64,000 nucleotides of DNA from Pseudomonas moraviensis (GTDB lineage Bacteria > Pseudomonadota > Gammaproteobacteria > Pseudomonadales > Pseudomonadaceae): positions 3,658,001 through 3,722,000 of the forward strand of contig NZ_LT629788.1 of the NCBI RefSeq assembly GCF_900105805.1, read 5' to 3'. The position numbers and the translations under genes are program-made. The stretch's first letter is position 1; each line of letters starts with the position of its first letter. Positions 49,450-56,682 of this stretch are shown here, in pieces. Below the pieces are notes generated by a model. That model saw only the letters and a program-made list of their open reading frames with translations. It was not told the origin of the DNA and did no database searches.

Positions 49450-50811
49450 ATGGCTGATTTTTCCTTTTCCCGAGATAGCGCTATCTCCATTCTGCGCACC
49501 CTTGGCGGCTGCACCGCTCTTGGTTTTGCCACCTGCACCTTGGCAAACCCGGCCTTCGACAGTGAATCACCGTACATGCTCGGTGACTGGAACGGCACAC
49601 GCACAGCACTCGCGGAAAAAGGCTACGCGTTCAAACTCGATTACACCGGCGAAATGGGCAGCAACCTGCACGGTGGCTACGACCACGATCGCACCGCGCG
49701 CTACAGCGATCAGTTCGGCCTCGGCACCCATCTGGATCTGCAGAAGATCCTCGGCTGGGACGATGCCGAATTTCAGTTGACCATCACCAAGCGCAGCGGC
49801 AACAACATCAGCAATGACCGCATCAACGATCCGCGTGTCGGCGGCTTCACCTCGGCCCAGGAAGTCTGGGGCCGTGGCCAGACCACGCGCCTGACGCAGA
49901 TGTGGTATCAGCAGAAATTCTTCGATCAGGCGCTCGACATCAAGGTCGGCCGTTTCGGCGAGGGCGAAGACTTCAACAGCTTCCCCTGCGACTTCCAGAA
50001 CCTGGCCTTCTGCGGCTCGCAGGTTGGCAACTGGGTCGGTGGCATCTGGTACAACTGGCCGGTCAGCCAATGGGCGCTGCGGGTCAAATATCACCTGACG
50101 CCGGAGCTGTACGCGCAGGTCGGCGCTTACGAGCAGAACCCGTCGAACCTCGATCGCGGCAACGGCTTCAAACTCAGCGGCAGCGGCACTCAGGGCGCGA
50201 TCCTGCCGGTCGAACTGGTGTGGACGCCGAAGCTCAACGGCCTGCCGGGCGAATATCGCGCCGGTTATTACTACAGCAACGCCAAGGCCTCGGATGTCTA
50301 TAAAGATCGCAATGACCAGCCGGCAGCGCTGAGCGGCGGAGCCTACCGCAGCGCGTCGAGCAAGCACGGCGTGTGGCTGGGCCTGCAACAGCAAGTCACC
50401 AGTGTCGCCAGCGACAACAGCCGTGGTTTGAGCCTGTTCGCCAACGCGACGATGCACGACAAGAAAACCAATGCCATCGACAACTACGTGCAGGCTGGCC
50501 TGACCTACAAGGGTCCATTCGACGCCCGCGCCAAAGACGACATCGGTTTCGCCCTGGCTCGCGTCCACGTCAACCCGGCCTATCGCAAGAACGCCGAAGC
50601 GAGCAACCGCGCCAATGCCGTCTACGACTACGACAACCCAGGTTTTCTGCCACCGCAGGACACCGAGTACAGCGCCGAGTTGTATTACGGCGTGCACGTC
50701 ACCAACTGGCTGACCGTGCGCCCGAACCTGCAATACATCCGCCACCCCGGTGGCGTGAACGACGTCGACGACGCCCTGATCGGCGGGATCAAGATCCAGT
50801 CGTCGTTCTAA
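49450..50811 (+). CDS. oprB: Carbohydrate-selective porin, OprB family
   Basis: A 453-residue outer-membrane porin with an N-terminal signal peptide (hydrophobic stretch ending CTLANPAF). OprB features are SPYMLGDWNGTRTALAEKGY at the mature start, FGLGTHLDLQKILGWDDAEF, and a terminal beta-strand ending in SSF. It admits glucose and related sugars to the periplasm. It lies upstream of gcd, which oxidises glucose there, separated by a REP pair. The ATG at 49450 opens the signal peptide. Confidence 0.88.
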   Translation: MADFSFSRDSAISILRTLGGCTALGFATCTLANPAFDSESPYMLGDWNGTRTALAEKGYAFKLDYTGEMGSNLHGGYDHDRTARYSDQFGLGTHLDLQKILGWDDAEFQLTITKRSGNNISNDRINDPRVGGFTSAQEVWGRGQTTRLTQMWYQQKFFDQALDIKVGRFGEGEDFNSFPCDFQNLAFCGSQVGNWVGGIWYNWPVSQWALRVKYHLTPELYAQVGAYEQNPSNLDRGNGFKLSGSGTQGAILPVELVWTPKLNGLPGEYRAGYYYSNAKASDVYKDRNDQPAALSGGAYRSASSKHGVWLGLQQQVTSVASDNSRGLSLFANATMHDKKTNAIDNYVQAGLTYKGPFDARAKDDIGFALARVHVNPAYRKNAEASNRANAVYDYDNPGFLPPQDTEYSAELYYGVHVTNWLTVRPNLQYIRHPGGVNDVDDALIGGIKIQSSF

Positions 50812-50829
50812 AGATCTGCACAAATCCAA

Positions 50830-50919
50830 TGTAGGAGTGAGCCTGCTCGCGATAGCGCTGTTTCAGTCACTGGAGATGTCGCCTGTAACACCGCTATCGC
50901 GAGCAGGCTCACTCCTACA
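50830..50919. repeat. Inverted pair of REP elements (family A)
   Basis: tgtaggagtgagcctgctcg and its complement, located between oprB and gcd. Confidence 0.9.
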
Positions 50920-51028
50920 GAAGCAATTCGTTAGCCGAACAAGTTTTTATCTGAACCATGCCTGCGCCAAATCGTCATCTAAAGTGACTACAGCGCGGGA
51001 CTACATAAACGTCACGGAGAATCACACT

Positions 51029-53437
51029 ATGAGCACCGAAAGTGCTTCGAGTCGGGGCCGTCTGCTACCGGGCCTGCTCGGCATTCTGCTTCTACTGATG
51101 GGCCTGGCCATGCTGGCCGGGGGAGTCAAGCTGAGCATGCTCGGCGGCTCGCTTTACTATCTGCTGGCCGGTATCGGCATCGCATTGACCGGCATCCTGC
51201 TGCTGATGCGTCGTCGTGCGGCGCTGGGCCTGTACGCCATCGTGCTGTTCGCCAGCACCGTGTGGGCGCTGTGGGAAGTTGGCCTGGACTGGTGGCAACT
51301 GGTGCCGCGCCTGGCAATGCTGTTCGCCCTCGGCCTGGTGATGTTGCTGCCGTGGTTCCGTCGCCCGCTGCTGCTCAACGGCCCTGCCCCGATGGGCACC
51401 GGCGCGCTGACCGTAGCCGTGGTGCTGGCCGGCCTGACCGCTGTAGCCAGTCAGTTCACCAACCCTGGGGAAATCAAAGGCCAGCTGGATCGCGACAGCG
51501 TCGACGGTATGACCAACACCGCGCCGGCCATGCCCGACGGTGACTGGAACTCCTACGGCCGCAGCGCCCACGGTGATCGTTACTCGCCACTGGCGCAGAT
51601 CACCCCGGCCAACGTGAGCAAACTGGTGCCGGCCTGGACCTACCGCACCGGCGACATCCCGGGGCCGAACGATCCGGGCGAAACCACCGCTGAAAATACC
51701 CCGCTGAAAGTCAACGGCATGCTCTACGTGTGCACGCCGCACAGCCAGGTGATTGCGCTGGATCCGGACAGCGGCAAGGAAATCTGGCGTTTCGATCCGA
51801 AGCTGAGCACGCAGAACGCGGCCAACTTCAAAGGCTGGGCGCACATGACCTGCCGTGGCGTGAGCTATCACGACGACGCGGTCTATGCTTCCGAGCAGAG
51901 CCCGACCGGTTCGGCCAGCCCGGCCCCGGCCAGCGCCTGCCCGCGCCGCATCTTCCTGCCAACCGCTGACACCCGTCTGATCGCCCTGAATGCCGACACC
52001 GGCAAAATGTGCGAAGACTTCGGTGACAAGGGTCAGATCGACCTGTCTGCCAACATCGGCGGCTTCAACGCCGGCGGTTACTACTCCACTTCGCCACCTG
52101 CGGTCACCAAGGACCTGGTGGTGATTGGCGGTCACGTCACCGACAACGTTTCCACCGACGAGCCTAGCGGCGTGATCCGCGCGTTCGACGTGCACACCGG
52201 CAAGCTGGTGTGGAACTGGGACAGCGGCAACCCGGACGACACCGCGCCGATTGCCGAAGGCAAGACCTACACGCGCAACTCGCCGAACATGTGGTCGATG
52301 TTTGCTGTCGATGAAAAACTCGGCATGCTCTACCTGCCGATGGGCAACCAGACCCCGGACCAGTTCGGTGGCATGCGTACACCTGAATCGGAACTGCACG
52401 CCGCGGGCCTGACTGCGCTGGATATCGCCACCGGCAAGGTGCGCTGGAACTTCCAGTTCACCCACCATGACCTGTGGGATATGGACGTCGGCGGTCAACC
52501 GACCGTGATGGACATCAAAACCGCTGACGGCGTCAAGCCAGCGGTATTGGCTTCGACCAAGCAGGGCAGCATCTACGTGCTGGATCGCAGCACCGGCAAA
52601 GCCATCGTGCCGATCAACGAAATCCCGGTGCCGCAAGGCGCGGTGGAAGGCGACCACACCTCGCCGACCCAACCGAAGTCCGACCTCAACTTCATGCCGC
52701 CACCACTCAAAGAGCGCGACATGTGGGGCGTGACGCCATTCGACCAGATGCTCTGCCGGATCGACTTCAAATCCCTGCGTTATGACGGCCCGTTCACCCC
52801 GCCGTCGCTGCAAGGTTCGATCGTGTATCCAGGCAACTTCGGCGTGTTCGACTGGGGCGGCATTTCGGTCGATCCGGTGCGCCAGATCGCCTTCGTCAAC
52901 CCGAGCTACATGGCGTTCCGTTCGAAGCTGGTTCCAGCAGCAGAAGTTGCCGGCGGCCCGGGTCGCAAGAGCGAAACCGAAGGCGTGCAGCCTAACAAGG
53001 GCGCGCCATACGGCGTGATCCTCGAAGCGCTGCTGTCGCCAATGGGCCTGCCATGCCAGGCGCCAGCGTGGGGTTATGTGGCAGCGGTCGACCTGACCAC
53101 CAGCAAAACCATCTGGATGCACAAAAACGGCACCGTGCGCGACAGCTCGCCGGTTCCGATCCCGCTGAGCATGGGCGTACCGAGCCTGGGCGGCACCTTC
53201 ACCACCGCAGGTGGCGTGGCCTTCCTGAGCGGCACCCTCGACCAGTACCTGCGCGCGTACGACGTGAAAAACGGCAAACAACTGTGGGAAGGCCGCCTGC
53301 CAGCCGGCGCGCAAACCACACCGATGACGTACACCGGCAAGGACGGCAAGCAATACGTGCTCGTCGTCGCCGGCGGTCACGGCTCGCTGGGCACCAAGCA
53401 GGGTGACTATGTGATTGCGTACAAACTGTCTGAATAA
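51029..53437 (+). CDS. gcd: Membrane-bound PQQ-dependent glucose dehydrogenase
   Basis: An 802-residue quinoprotein. Residues about 12-145 form five membrane helices that pass electrons to ubiquinone; the rest is the eight-bladed PQQ propeller in the periplasm. Typical blocks are DGDWNSYGRSAHGDRYSPLA, ASACPRRIFLPTADTRLIAL, and FTHHDLWDMDVGGQPTVMD. It oxidises glucose to gluconolactone, the first step of the direct oxidative pathway and the cause of acidification and phosphate solubilisation. The ATG at 51029 has a CACGGAGAA site. Its close neighbour is the OprB porin. A strong terminator follows. Confidence 0.94.
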   Translation: MSTESASSRGRLLPGLLGILLLLMGLAMLAGGVKLSMLGGSLYYLLAGIGIALTGILLLMRRRAALGLYAIVLFASTVWALWEVGLDWWQLVPRLAMLFALGLVMLLPWFRRPLLLNGPAPMGTGALTVAVVLAGLTAVASQFTNPGEIKGQLDRDSVDGMTNTAPAMPDGDWNSYGRSAHGDRYSPLAQITPANVSKLVPAWTYRTGDIPGPNDPGETTAENTPLKVNGMLYVCTPHSQVIALDPDSGKEIWRFDPKLSTQNAANFKGWAHMTCRGVSYHDDAVYASEQSPTGSASPAPASACPRRIFLPTADTRLIALNADTGKMCEDFGDKGQIDLSANIGGFNAGGYYSTSPPAVTKDLVVIGGHVTDNVSTDEPSGVIRAFDVHTGKLVWNWDSGNPDDTAPIAEGKTYTRNSPNMWSMFAVDEKLGMLYLPMGNQTPDQFGGMRTPESELHAAGLTALDIATGKVRWNFQFTHHDLWDMDVGGQPTVMDIKTADGVKPAVLASTKQGSIYVLDRSTGKAIVPINEIPVPQGAVEGDHTSPTQPKSDLNFMPPPLKERDMWGVTPFDQMLCRIDFKSLRYDGPFTPPSLQGSIVYPGNFGVFDWGGISVDPVRQIAFVNPSYMAFRSKLVPAAEVAGGPGRKSETEGVQPNKGAPYGVILEALLSPMGLPCQAPAWGYVAAVDLTTSKTIWMHKNGTVRDSSPVPIPLSMGVPSLGGTFTTAGGVAFLSGTLDQYLRAYDVKNGKQLWEGRLPAGAQTTPMTYTGKDGKQYVLVVAGGHGSLGTKQGDYVIAYKLSE

Positions 53438-53458
53438 GCGTTAGCGAGCGGTAAAGAA

Positions 53459-53492
53459 AAGGCGATGTCCCGTGAGGGACATCGCCTTTTTT
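53459..53492 (+). terminator. Rho-independent terminator of gcd
   Basis: GGCGATGTCCC (53461-53471) pairs perfectly with GGGACATCGCC (53476-53486) around a GTGA loop, followed by six T. It lies about 23 nt past the gcd stop codon. Confidence 0.93.
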
Positions 53493-53524
53493 GTGCATGA
53501 AATCTTAAAGCGGTTCACAAAACC

Positions 53525-53613
53525 TGTAGGAGTGAGCCTGCTCGCGATAGCGGTGTGTCAGACAGCAACTTTGGGCCTGACACACCGCTATCGCGAGCAG
53601 GCTCACTCCCACA
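53525..53613. repeat. Inverted pair of REP elements (family A)
   Basis: Left arm tgtaggagtgagcctgctcg and right arm ending gctcactcccaca, with one base changed relative to a perfect complement. It sits between the gcd terminator and the DUF6124 leader. Confidence 0.9.
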
Positions 53614-53710
53614 ATGGACGGTGTCCGTCCTACATAGCCGCGTGATGCGGGGGAGTTTTCCGACAGCTCGCGTCGGTTGTGCTTCGGAAATGCGCTGGAT
53701 AGGCTCGCAA

Positions 53711-53732
53711 GGTCGCTGACAATTCAGCGACC
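53711..53732. other. Perfect 9-bp hairpin upstream of the DUF6124 leader
   Basis: GGTCGCTGA (53711-53719) and TCAGCGACC (53724-53732) enclose CAAT. No T run. It could be an operator or the 5' end of the leader transcript. An extended -10-like tgcataat lies downstream at 53767-53774. Confidence 0.45.
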
Positions 53733-53781
53733 GGGCGTCGCGGCCCGAGCAGTCCATTCGATTTGATGCATAATCGCCGGC

Positions 53782-53943
53782 CCAGGCGTTCGCCGCTTGG
53801 TTTGATGGTGGCTGTGCGTGGGATACCTTCGGGTATGCCGGGTTTCCGAATGGCTCGGTCCGCGAACCTGCGTACAGCTGCCTCCTTGCATCGCGTCGCG
53901 GCGATCATGAAAAGCAGCTCCATTTCTCATTCGGAGCTTCACC
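53782..53943 (+). ncRNA. Predicted structured leader RNA of the DUF6124 gene (copy 1)
   Basis: A chain of stems precedes the start codon: CCAGGCG (53782-53788) with CGCTTGG (53794-53800); ATACC (53823-53827) with GGTAT (53832-53836) closed by a UUCG tetraloop; CCGGG (53838-53842) with CTCGG (53854-53858); and AGCTGC (53876-53881) with GCAGCT (53914-53919), enclosing ATCGC (53890-53894) with GCGAT (53901-53905). The last three stems recur in front of the second DUF6124 copy (55266-55341) with compensating base changes. The start codon follows 24 nt after the last stem. A cis-acting RNA controlling translation is inferred; its signal is unknown. Confidence 0.6.
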
Positions 53944-54318
53944 ATGTTCAAACCAACACCCAATCCCCCCGAAACCGAAAGCACTTCTCCCTACCAATCC
54001 CCCGACTCAAAAAAACTCCACCATGCTGCCGAGCGTGCGCTGGACCACTACCTGAAACCACCGTCCGGCGCCGACAAATCCCACAAACCCAGCACCATGT
54101 TCCAGGTCACCCCGGACCAGGACAACGAAAGCCTCCTCGCCCACGCCTGCGAATCCCTGGCCTCGGCCAGTGTCATGGCCAGTGACGTTGCGGCGTATGT
54201 GGACAGTCCGCAGCGACATACCATCCTGGCGATCCAGCAAGTGATCATGCTCGCCGAGCTGGCCGTGAATCGAGTCCTGGACAACTACGAAATCCCCCAA
54301 TCCCCGACACACAACTGA
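53944..54318 (+). CDS. DUF6124-family small protein
   Basis: A 124-residue soluble protein found, as far as I know, mainly in Pseudomonas. It starts MFKPTPNPPETESTSPYQSP, is rich in Pro/Ser/Thr in its first 50 residues, and has a helical C-terminal half (LLAHACESLASASVMASDVA, AIQQVIMLAELAVNRVLDNY). The function is unknown. A GGAG ribosome-binding site lies 9 nt upstream, and a long structured leader precedes it. A decayed paralogue with the same leader occurs at 55369. Confidence 0.8.
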   Translation: MFKPTPNPPETESTSPYQSPDSKKLHHAAERALDHYLKPPSGADKSHKPSTMFQVTPDQDNESLLAHACESLASASVMASDVAAYVDSPQRHTILAIQQVIMLAELAVNRVLDNYEIPQSPTHN

Positions 54319-54322
54319 ACTC

Positions 54323-54407
54323 GGTGGGAGCGAGCCTGCTCGCGAAGGCGTCGGCACATTCAGCCTTGATGGTGCAGACACACCGCTTTCGCGAGCAGGC
54401 CCACTCC
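54323..54407. repeat. Inverted pair of REP elements (family A, degenerate)
   Basis: ggtgggagcgagcctgctcg on the left and cgagcaggcccactccgc on the right, with several mismatches. It begins 4 bp after the DUF6124 stop. Confidence 0.75.
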
Positions 54408-54624
54408 GCAGAGGATCATCTTACCCGTCCTATATATCTCGCCTTATAGCGCATGATCGCGAATAGGCATAAAAACCTGTCAGATGTAACAGTTAACTAT
54501 TTATGCCGTTTCTTTCAGACTTCCTGCTCCAACTTTATCAGTCAAGGAAGCCCCCAATCGTTGTTACCAGCAGTTCAGTAAATTCACTTTACGGCTCTAA
54601 CGAGCTATAAATAAGGGATGAACT

Positions 54625-54951
54625 ATGAAAATCCAAGTCAATAGCGATAATCATATTAAAATTAGTCAACAACTGGAGGAGTTTGTACTTACAACTATTG
54701 AGAGTACGCTCGAACGTTATAAAGAAGTCTTGAGCCGTGTCGAAGTCCACCTAAGCGACGGAAACGGTGACAAACCAGGTCCCCGGGACTTGCGATGCCA
54801 GCTGGAAGCGCGGCCAAAAGGCCACCAACCGATTTCCGTGAATCACAAAGCCGATTCGCTGGAACAGGCGATCGACGGTGCTGCCGTAAAACTTGACCAT
54901 ACCTTGCAGGAATTTTTTGGCAGACTGGGAGGTAGCCCCGCGCCTCTGTAG
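54625..54951 (+). CDS. HPF/RaiA-family ribosome-associated protein, probably with a shifted C-terminal tail
   Basis: A 108-residue protein. MKIQVNSDNHIKISQQLEEF and the later RVEVHLSDGNGDKPGPRDLR, CQLEARPKGHQPISVNHKAD and LEQAIDGAAVKLDHTL match the hibernation-promoting factor family, which binds the 30S subunit in stress or stationary phase. A good AAGGGATG site precedes the ATG. After the stop, another frame continues with KANDKLLAEEFAENEQAAIN to a TGA at 55022-55024, which looks like the normal tail of this family; a single net frameshift near 54930-54958 would restore it. The upstream spacer (54410-54624) is A/T-rich. Confidence 0.8.
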   Translation: MKIQVNSDNHIKISQQLEEFVLTTIESTLERYKEVLSRVEVHLSDGNGDKPGPRDLRCQLEARPKGHQPISVNHKADSLEQAIDGAAVKLDHTLQEFFGRLGGSPAPL

Positions 54952-55024
54952 TACCAGCAAGGCCAACGACAAGTTGTTGGCGGAAGAATTCGCCGAGAAC
55001 GAACAGGCAGCGATCAACAGCTGA
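54952..55024 (+). pseudogene. Out-of-frame C-terminal tail of the HPF/RaiA gene
   Basis: The frame offset by one from the HPF gene reads SKANDKLLAEEFAENEQAAI then NS and TGA. Its acidic helical composition and the terminator immediately after it suggest it was once translated as the end of the preceding gene. Confidence 0.55.
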
Positions 55025-55053
55025 TGCGCTGATTACACAAGTCACTAAAGGAG

Positions 55054-55083
55054 AACGGACCTGCTGATGCAGGGCCGTTTTTT
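55054..55083 (+). terminator. Rho-independent terminator of the HPF/RaiA gene
   Basis: aacggacctgc and gcagggccgtt form a stem with one A-G mismatch around a TGAT loop, followed by six T. It follows the shifted tail (TGA at 55022), not the premature stop at 54951, which supports the tail belonging to the gene. Confidence 0.85.
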
Positions 55084-55126
55084 GTTTGTGGTGTTGTTTG
55101 TTTCTCGGCAGGGTTTGAGATCGTAG

Positions 55127-55250
55127 CCCTCCCCGTAGCCCTCTCCCGGGAGAGGGCTACGGGGAGGGAGCCGACCGAGGTGTCTGGAGAAGTACGTCGA
55201 ACTGAAAGTTCGAGTCGATTATGAAATCCGTACAGCACTTTCAGGTCGGT
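55127..55250. repeat. Truncated CCCTCACCC-type repeat with a perfect 42-nt palindrome
   Basis: 55127-55168 is a perfect palindrome with 21-nt arms centred on cccggg (left arm ccctccccgtagccctctcc). The following agccgaccgag, gtcgattatg and ttcaggtcgg belong to the interior of the same repeat family as copies 2 and 4. The element lies where the upstream half of the DUF6124 leader would be, so it appears to have replaced that part. Confidence 0.65.
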
Positions 55251-55260
55251 GTATGTTGGG

Positions 55261-55368
55261 GTATGCCGATTTCTCAGTTATCGGTCCCCGAACCCGCGTA
55301 CTGCTGCCAACTCAGATTGAGTCGCGGCAATCGAAGGCAGCTCCACTTTCACCAACTGAGTATTCATC
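55261..55368 (+). ncRNA. Leader RNA element of the second DUF6124 locus (truncated copy)
   Basis: Aligns with 53834-53943 of the first locus. Stems: CCGAT (55266-55270) with ATCGG (55280-55284); GCTGCC (55303-55308) with GGCAGC (55336-55341); inner GATTG (55315-55319) with CAATC (55328-55332). Several pairs differ from copy 1 but keep pairing. The two upstream hairpins of copy 1 are missing here. The loop gtcgcg and the strings cgaacc.gcgtac are conserved. Confidence 0.55.
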
Positions 55369-55732
55369 ATGAAAAAGCCGACACCCAATCCACCTGAAAC
55401 CGAAGACACCACCTCTAAGAATTCCCGGCTCGAAGAGATGCCACGAAGCCACCGAACGCGCCCTCGACCACCACCTCAATCCCAACGCGTCAACCCTGCG
55501 CGCCACAAGCCCAGCCCCATGTTTCAGGTCGCCCCCGAGCAAGACAGCGGAAGCCTGCTGGTCCATGCCTGCGAATCACTGGCACAAGCCAGCCTCATAA
55601 TCAGCGATATCGCCGCATATATCGACCTGCCGCAGCGGAGGACGATTTCTGGCGATTCAGCAAGTGATCATGCTCGCCGAACTGGCCGTGAACCGCGTTC
55701 TGGATAACCACGAAATCCCCGCAAATAACTGA
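55369..55732 (+). pseudogene. Decayed DUF6124 paralogue
   Basis: The start MKKPTPNPPETEDTTSKNSR and the central MFQVAPEQDSGSLLVHACES and SLIISDIAAYIDLPQRRT clearly match the DUF6124 protein at 53944. The segment CHEATERALDHHLNPN lies in another frame, and after DLPQRRT the family sequence (ILAIQQVIMLAELAVNRVLD, ending at 55732) continues only if one T is removed from atttctggc near 55650. At least three frame changes mean no full protein is made. Confidence 0.82.
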
Positions 55733-55798
55733 CAACCCACCTTGTGTAGGAGCAGCGTGTGACAGCTCCTACACAGGTCGAGCGTTAACCCGGTTGAC

Positions 55799-55987
55799 TC
55801 AAAAAGCTTTCCCACCACTTTTCATCTGCTGCAATCGATCATTGATCAATTGCTCGGCCTGTTTGCGGGTCTCAAGCAAAAAACTCTCATCTGTCTTGTC
55901 ATAGATCACCCGAAAATGCAGTCCCGGCGTGTCAGAAGAATATTCGCGAATGATGTAATCCTTGTATTTCGAATCTGTATAACTCAC
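55799..55987 (-). CDS. Small protein of unknown function
   Basis: A 62-residue polar protein (MSYTDSKYKDYIIREYSSDT start, ERLQQMKSGGKAF-like end). It uses a GTG start with a good AAGGA site 9 nt upstream. No family was recognised. The shared 22-bp motif (56071-56092) lies 84 bp upstream of its start, as it does before the arabinose-donor operon, suggesting a common regulator. Confidence 0.6.
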   Translation of the reverse strand: MSYTDSKYKDYIIREYSSDTPGLHFRVIYDKTDESFLLETRKQAEQLINDRLQQMKSGGKAF

Positions 55988-56070
55988 GGTTTGATTCCTT
56001 GAAGTCGGAGATTGGCATTCATCCTGACGCCTAGGGGCGCCTGATTAATCTCGGGGCAACCGACAAATAT

Positions 56071-56092
56071 GTCTACTGTCAGAAATTACAGG
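56071..56092 (-). promoter_or_regulatory. Shared upstream motif, copy 2
   Basis: Identical over 22 bp to 28899-28920 (core ctactgtcagaaattacagg on the plus strand) and placed in the same orientation relative to a minus-strand gene start. Flanking sequences differ, so this is not part of a longer duplication. Confidence 0.5.
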
Positions 56093-56682
56093 AGCTCAAG
56101 ACCAGTTCGAAATAAACCGCAAACAATTCTGATCTATGAATTAACCGTTTAATTGAAGATGACTCGAGAGGCATGCAGGCTCGCTCCTACACAAAATCAA
56201 AATCAAGATCAAAAGATCGCAGCCTTCGGCAGCTCCTACACACGATGAGCGCAAGCTCGAGTTCCGCTTTTGATCCTGGAGCCCGTCGGCAGGCTGAGTG
56301 GAGGGATTGATCCGGGCGTGGGAGCGTAGCGACCGTACGACGCAGTCGGACACAGCGAGTGTAGGTGCAGCGAAGCAAACCGGAGCCGCTGCGCCAGGAT
56401 CGATCCCGTAGCGAAGGAACCCCGAGCCCGAGCGAGCGGGCCGAACGTCAGGGCGAAGACCTTTTGGTTCCTTTTGGGGCGTTTGCCAAAAGGGACTCGC
56501 CGTAAGGGCGAAACCGCCAGCCGCAACCCCCAAAAAAACGGATATTCACACAATCCCCCAGAGCATGGCCGGCCCAAAGGCCGCCAAGGCCCCCTGAACA
56601 CAAGCAGAAACACACCCGCCCCATTGAAACCACCCCACCCCTGCCCCATCTAACACCCCATACCCCATTGCGCAGGTGCCCC
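56093..56682. other. Gene-free stretch with a REP remnant and an unidentified low-complexity block
   Basis: A partial family A REP lies near 56170-56190 (gcaggctcgctcctaca). From about 56270 to 56540 the sequence has an unusual texture (gagcccgagcgagcggg, ttttggttccttttggggcg, ccaaaagggactcgcc) that I recall as recurring between Pseudomonas genes, and minus-strand open frames through it have no protein-like character. From about 56575 to 56680 it is strongly C-rich on the plus strand. The lon promoter must lie at the right end. Confidence 0.4.

Noticed and set aside
51092..53380. 762-codon open frame on the minus strand
   Set aside because: Antisense to gcd, whose plus-strand translation is an unmistakable glucose dehydrogenase.
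53711..53732. Hairpin taken as a second terminator of gcd
   Set aside because: It lacks a T run and lies far beyond the strong terminator at 53459-53492.
56141..56649. Overlapping minus-strand frames of 130 and 137 codons
   Set aside because: They cross a REP remnant and the low-complexity block; composition is not protein-like and no ribosome-binding site precedes them.
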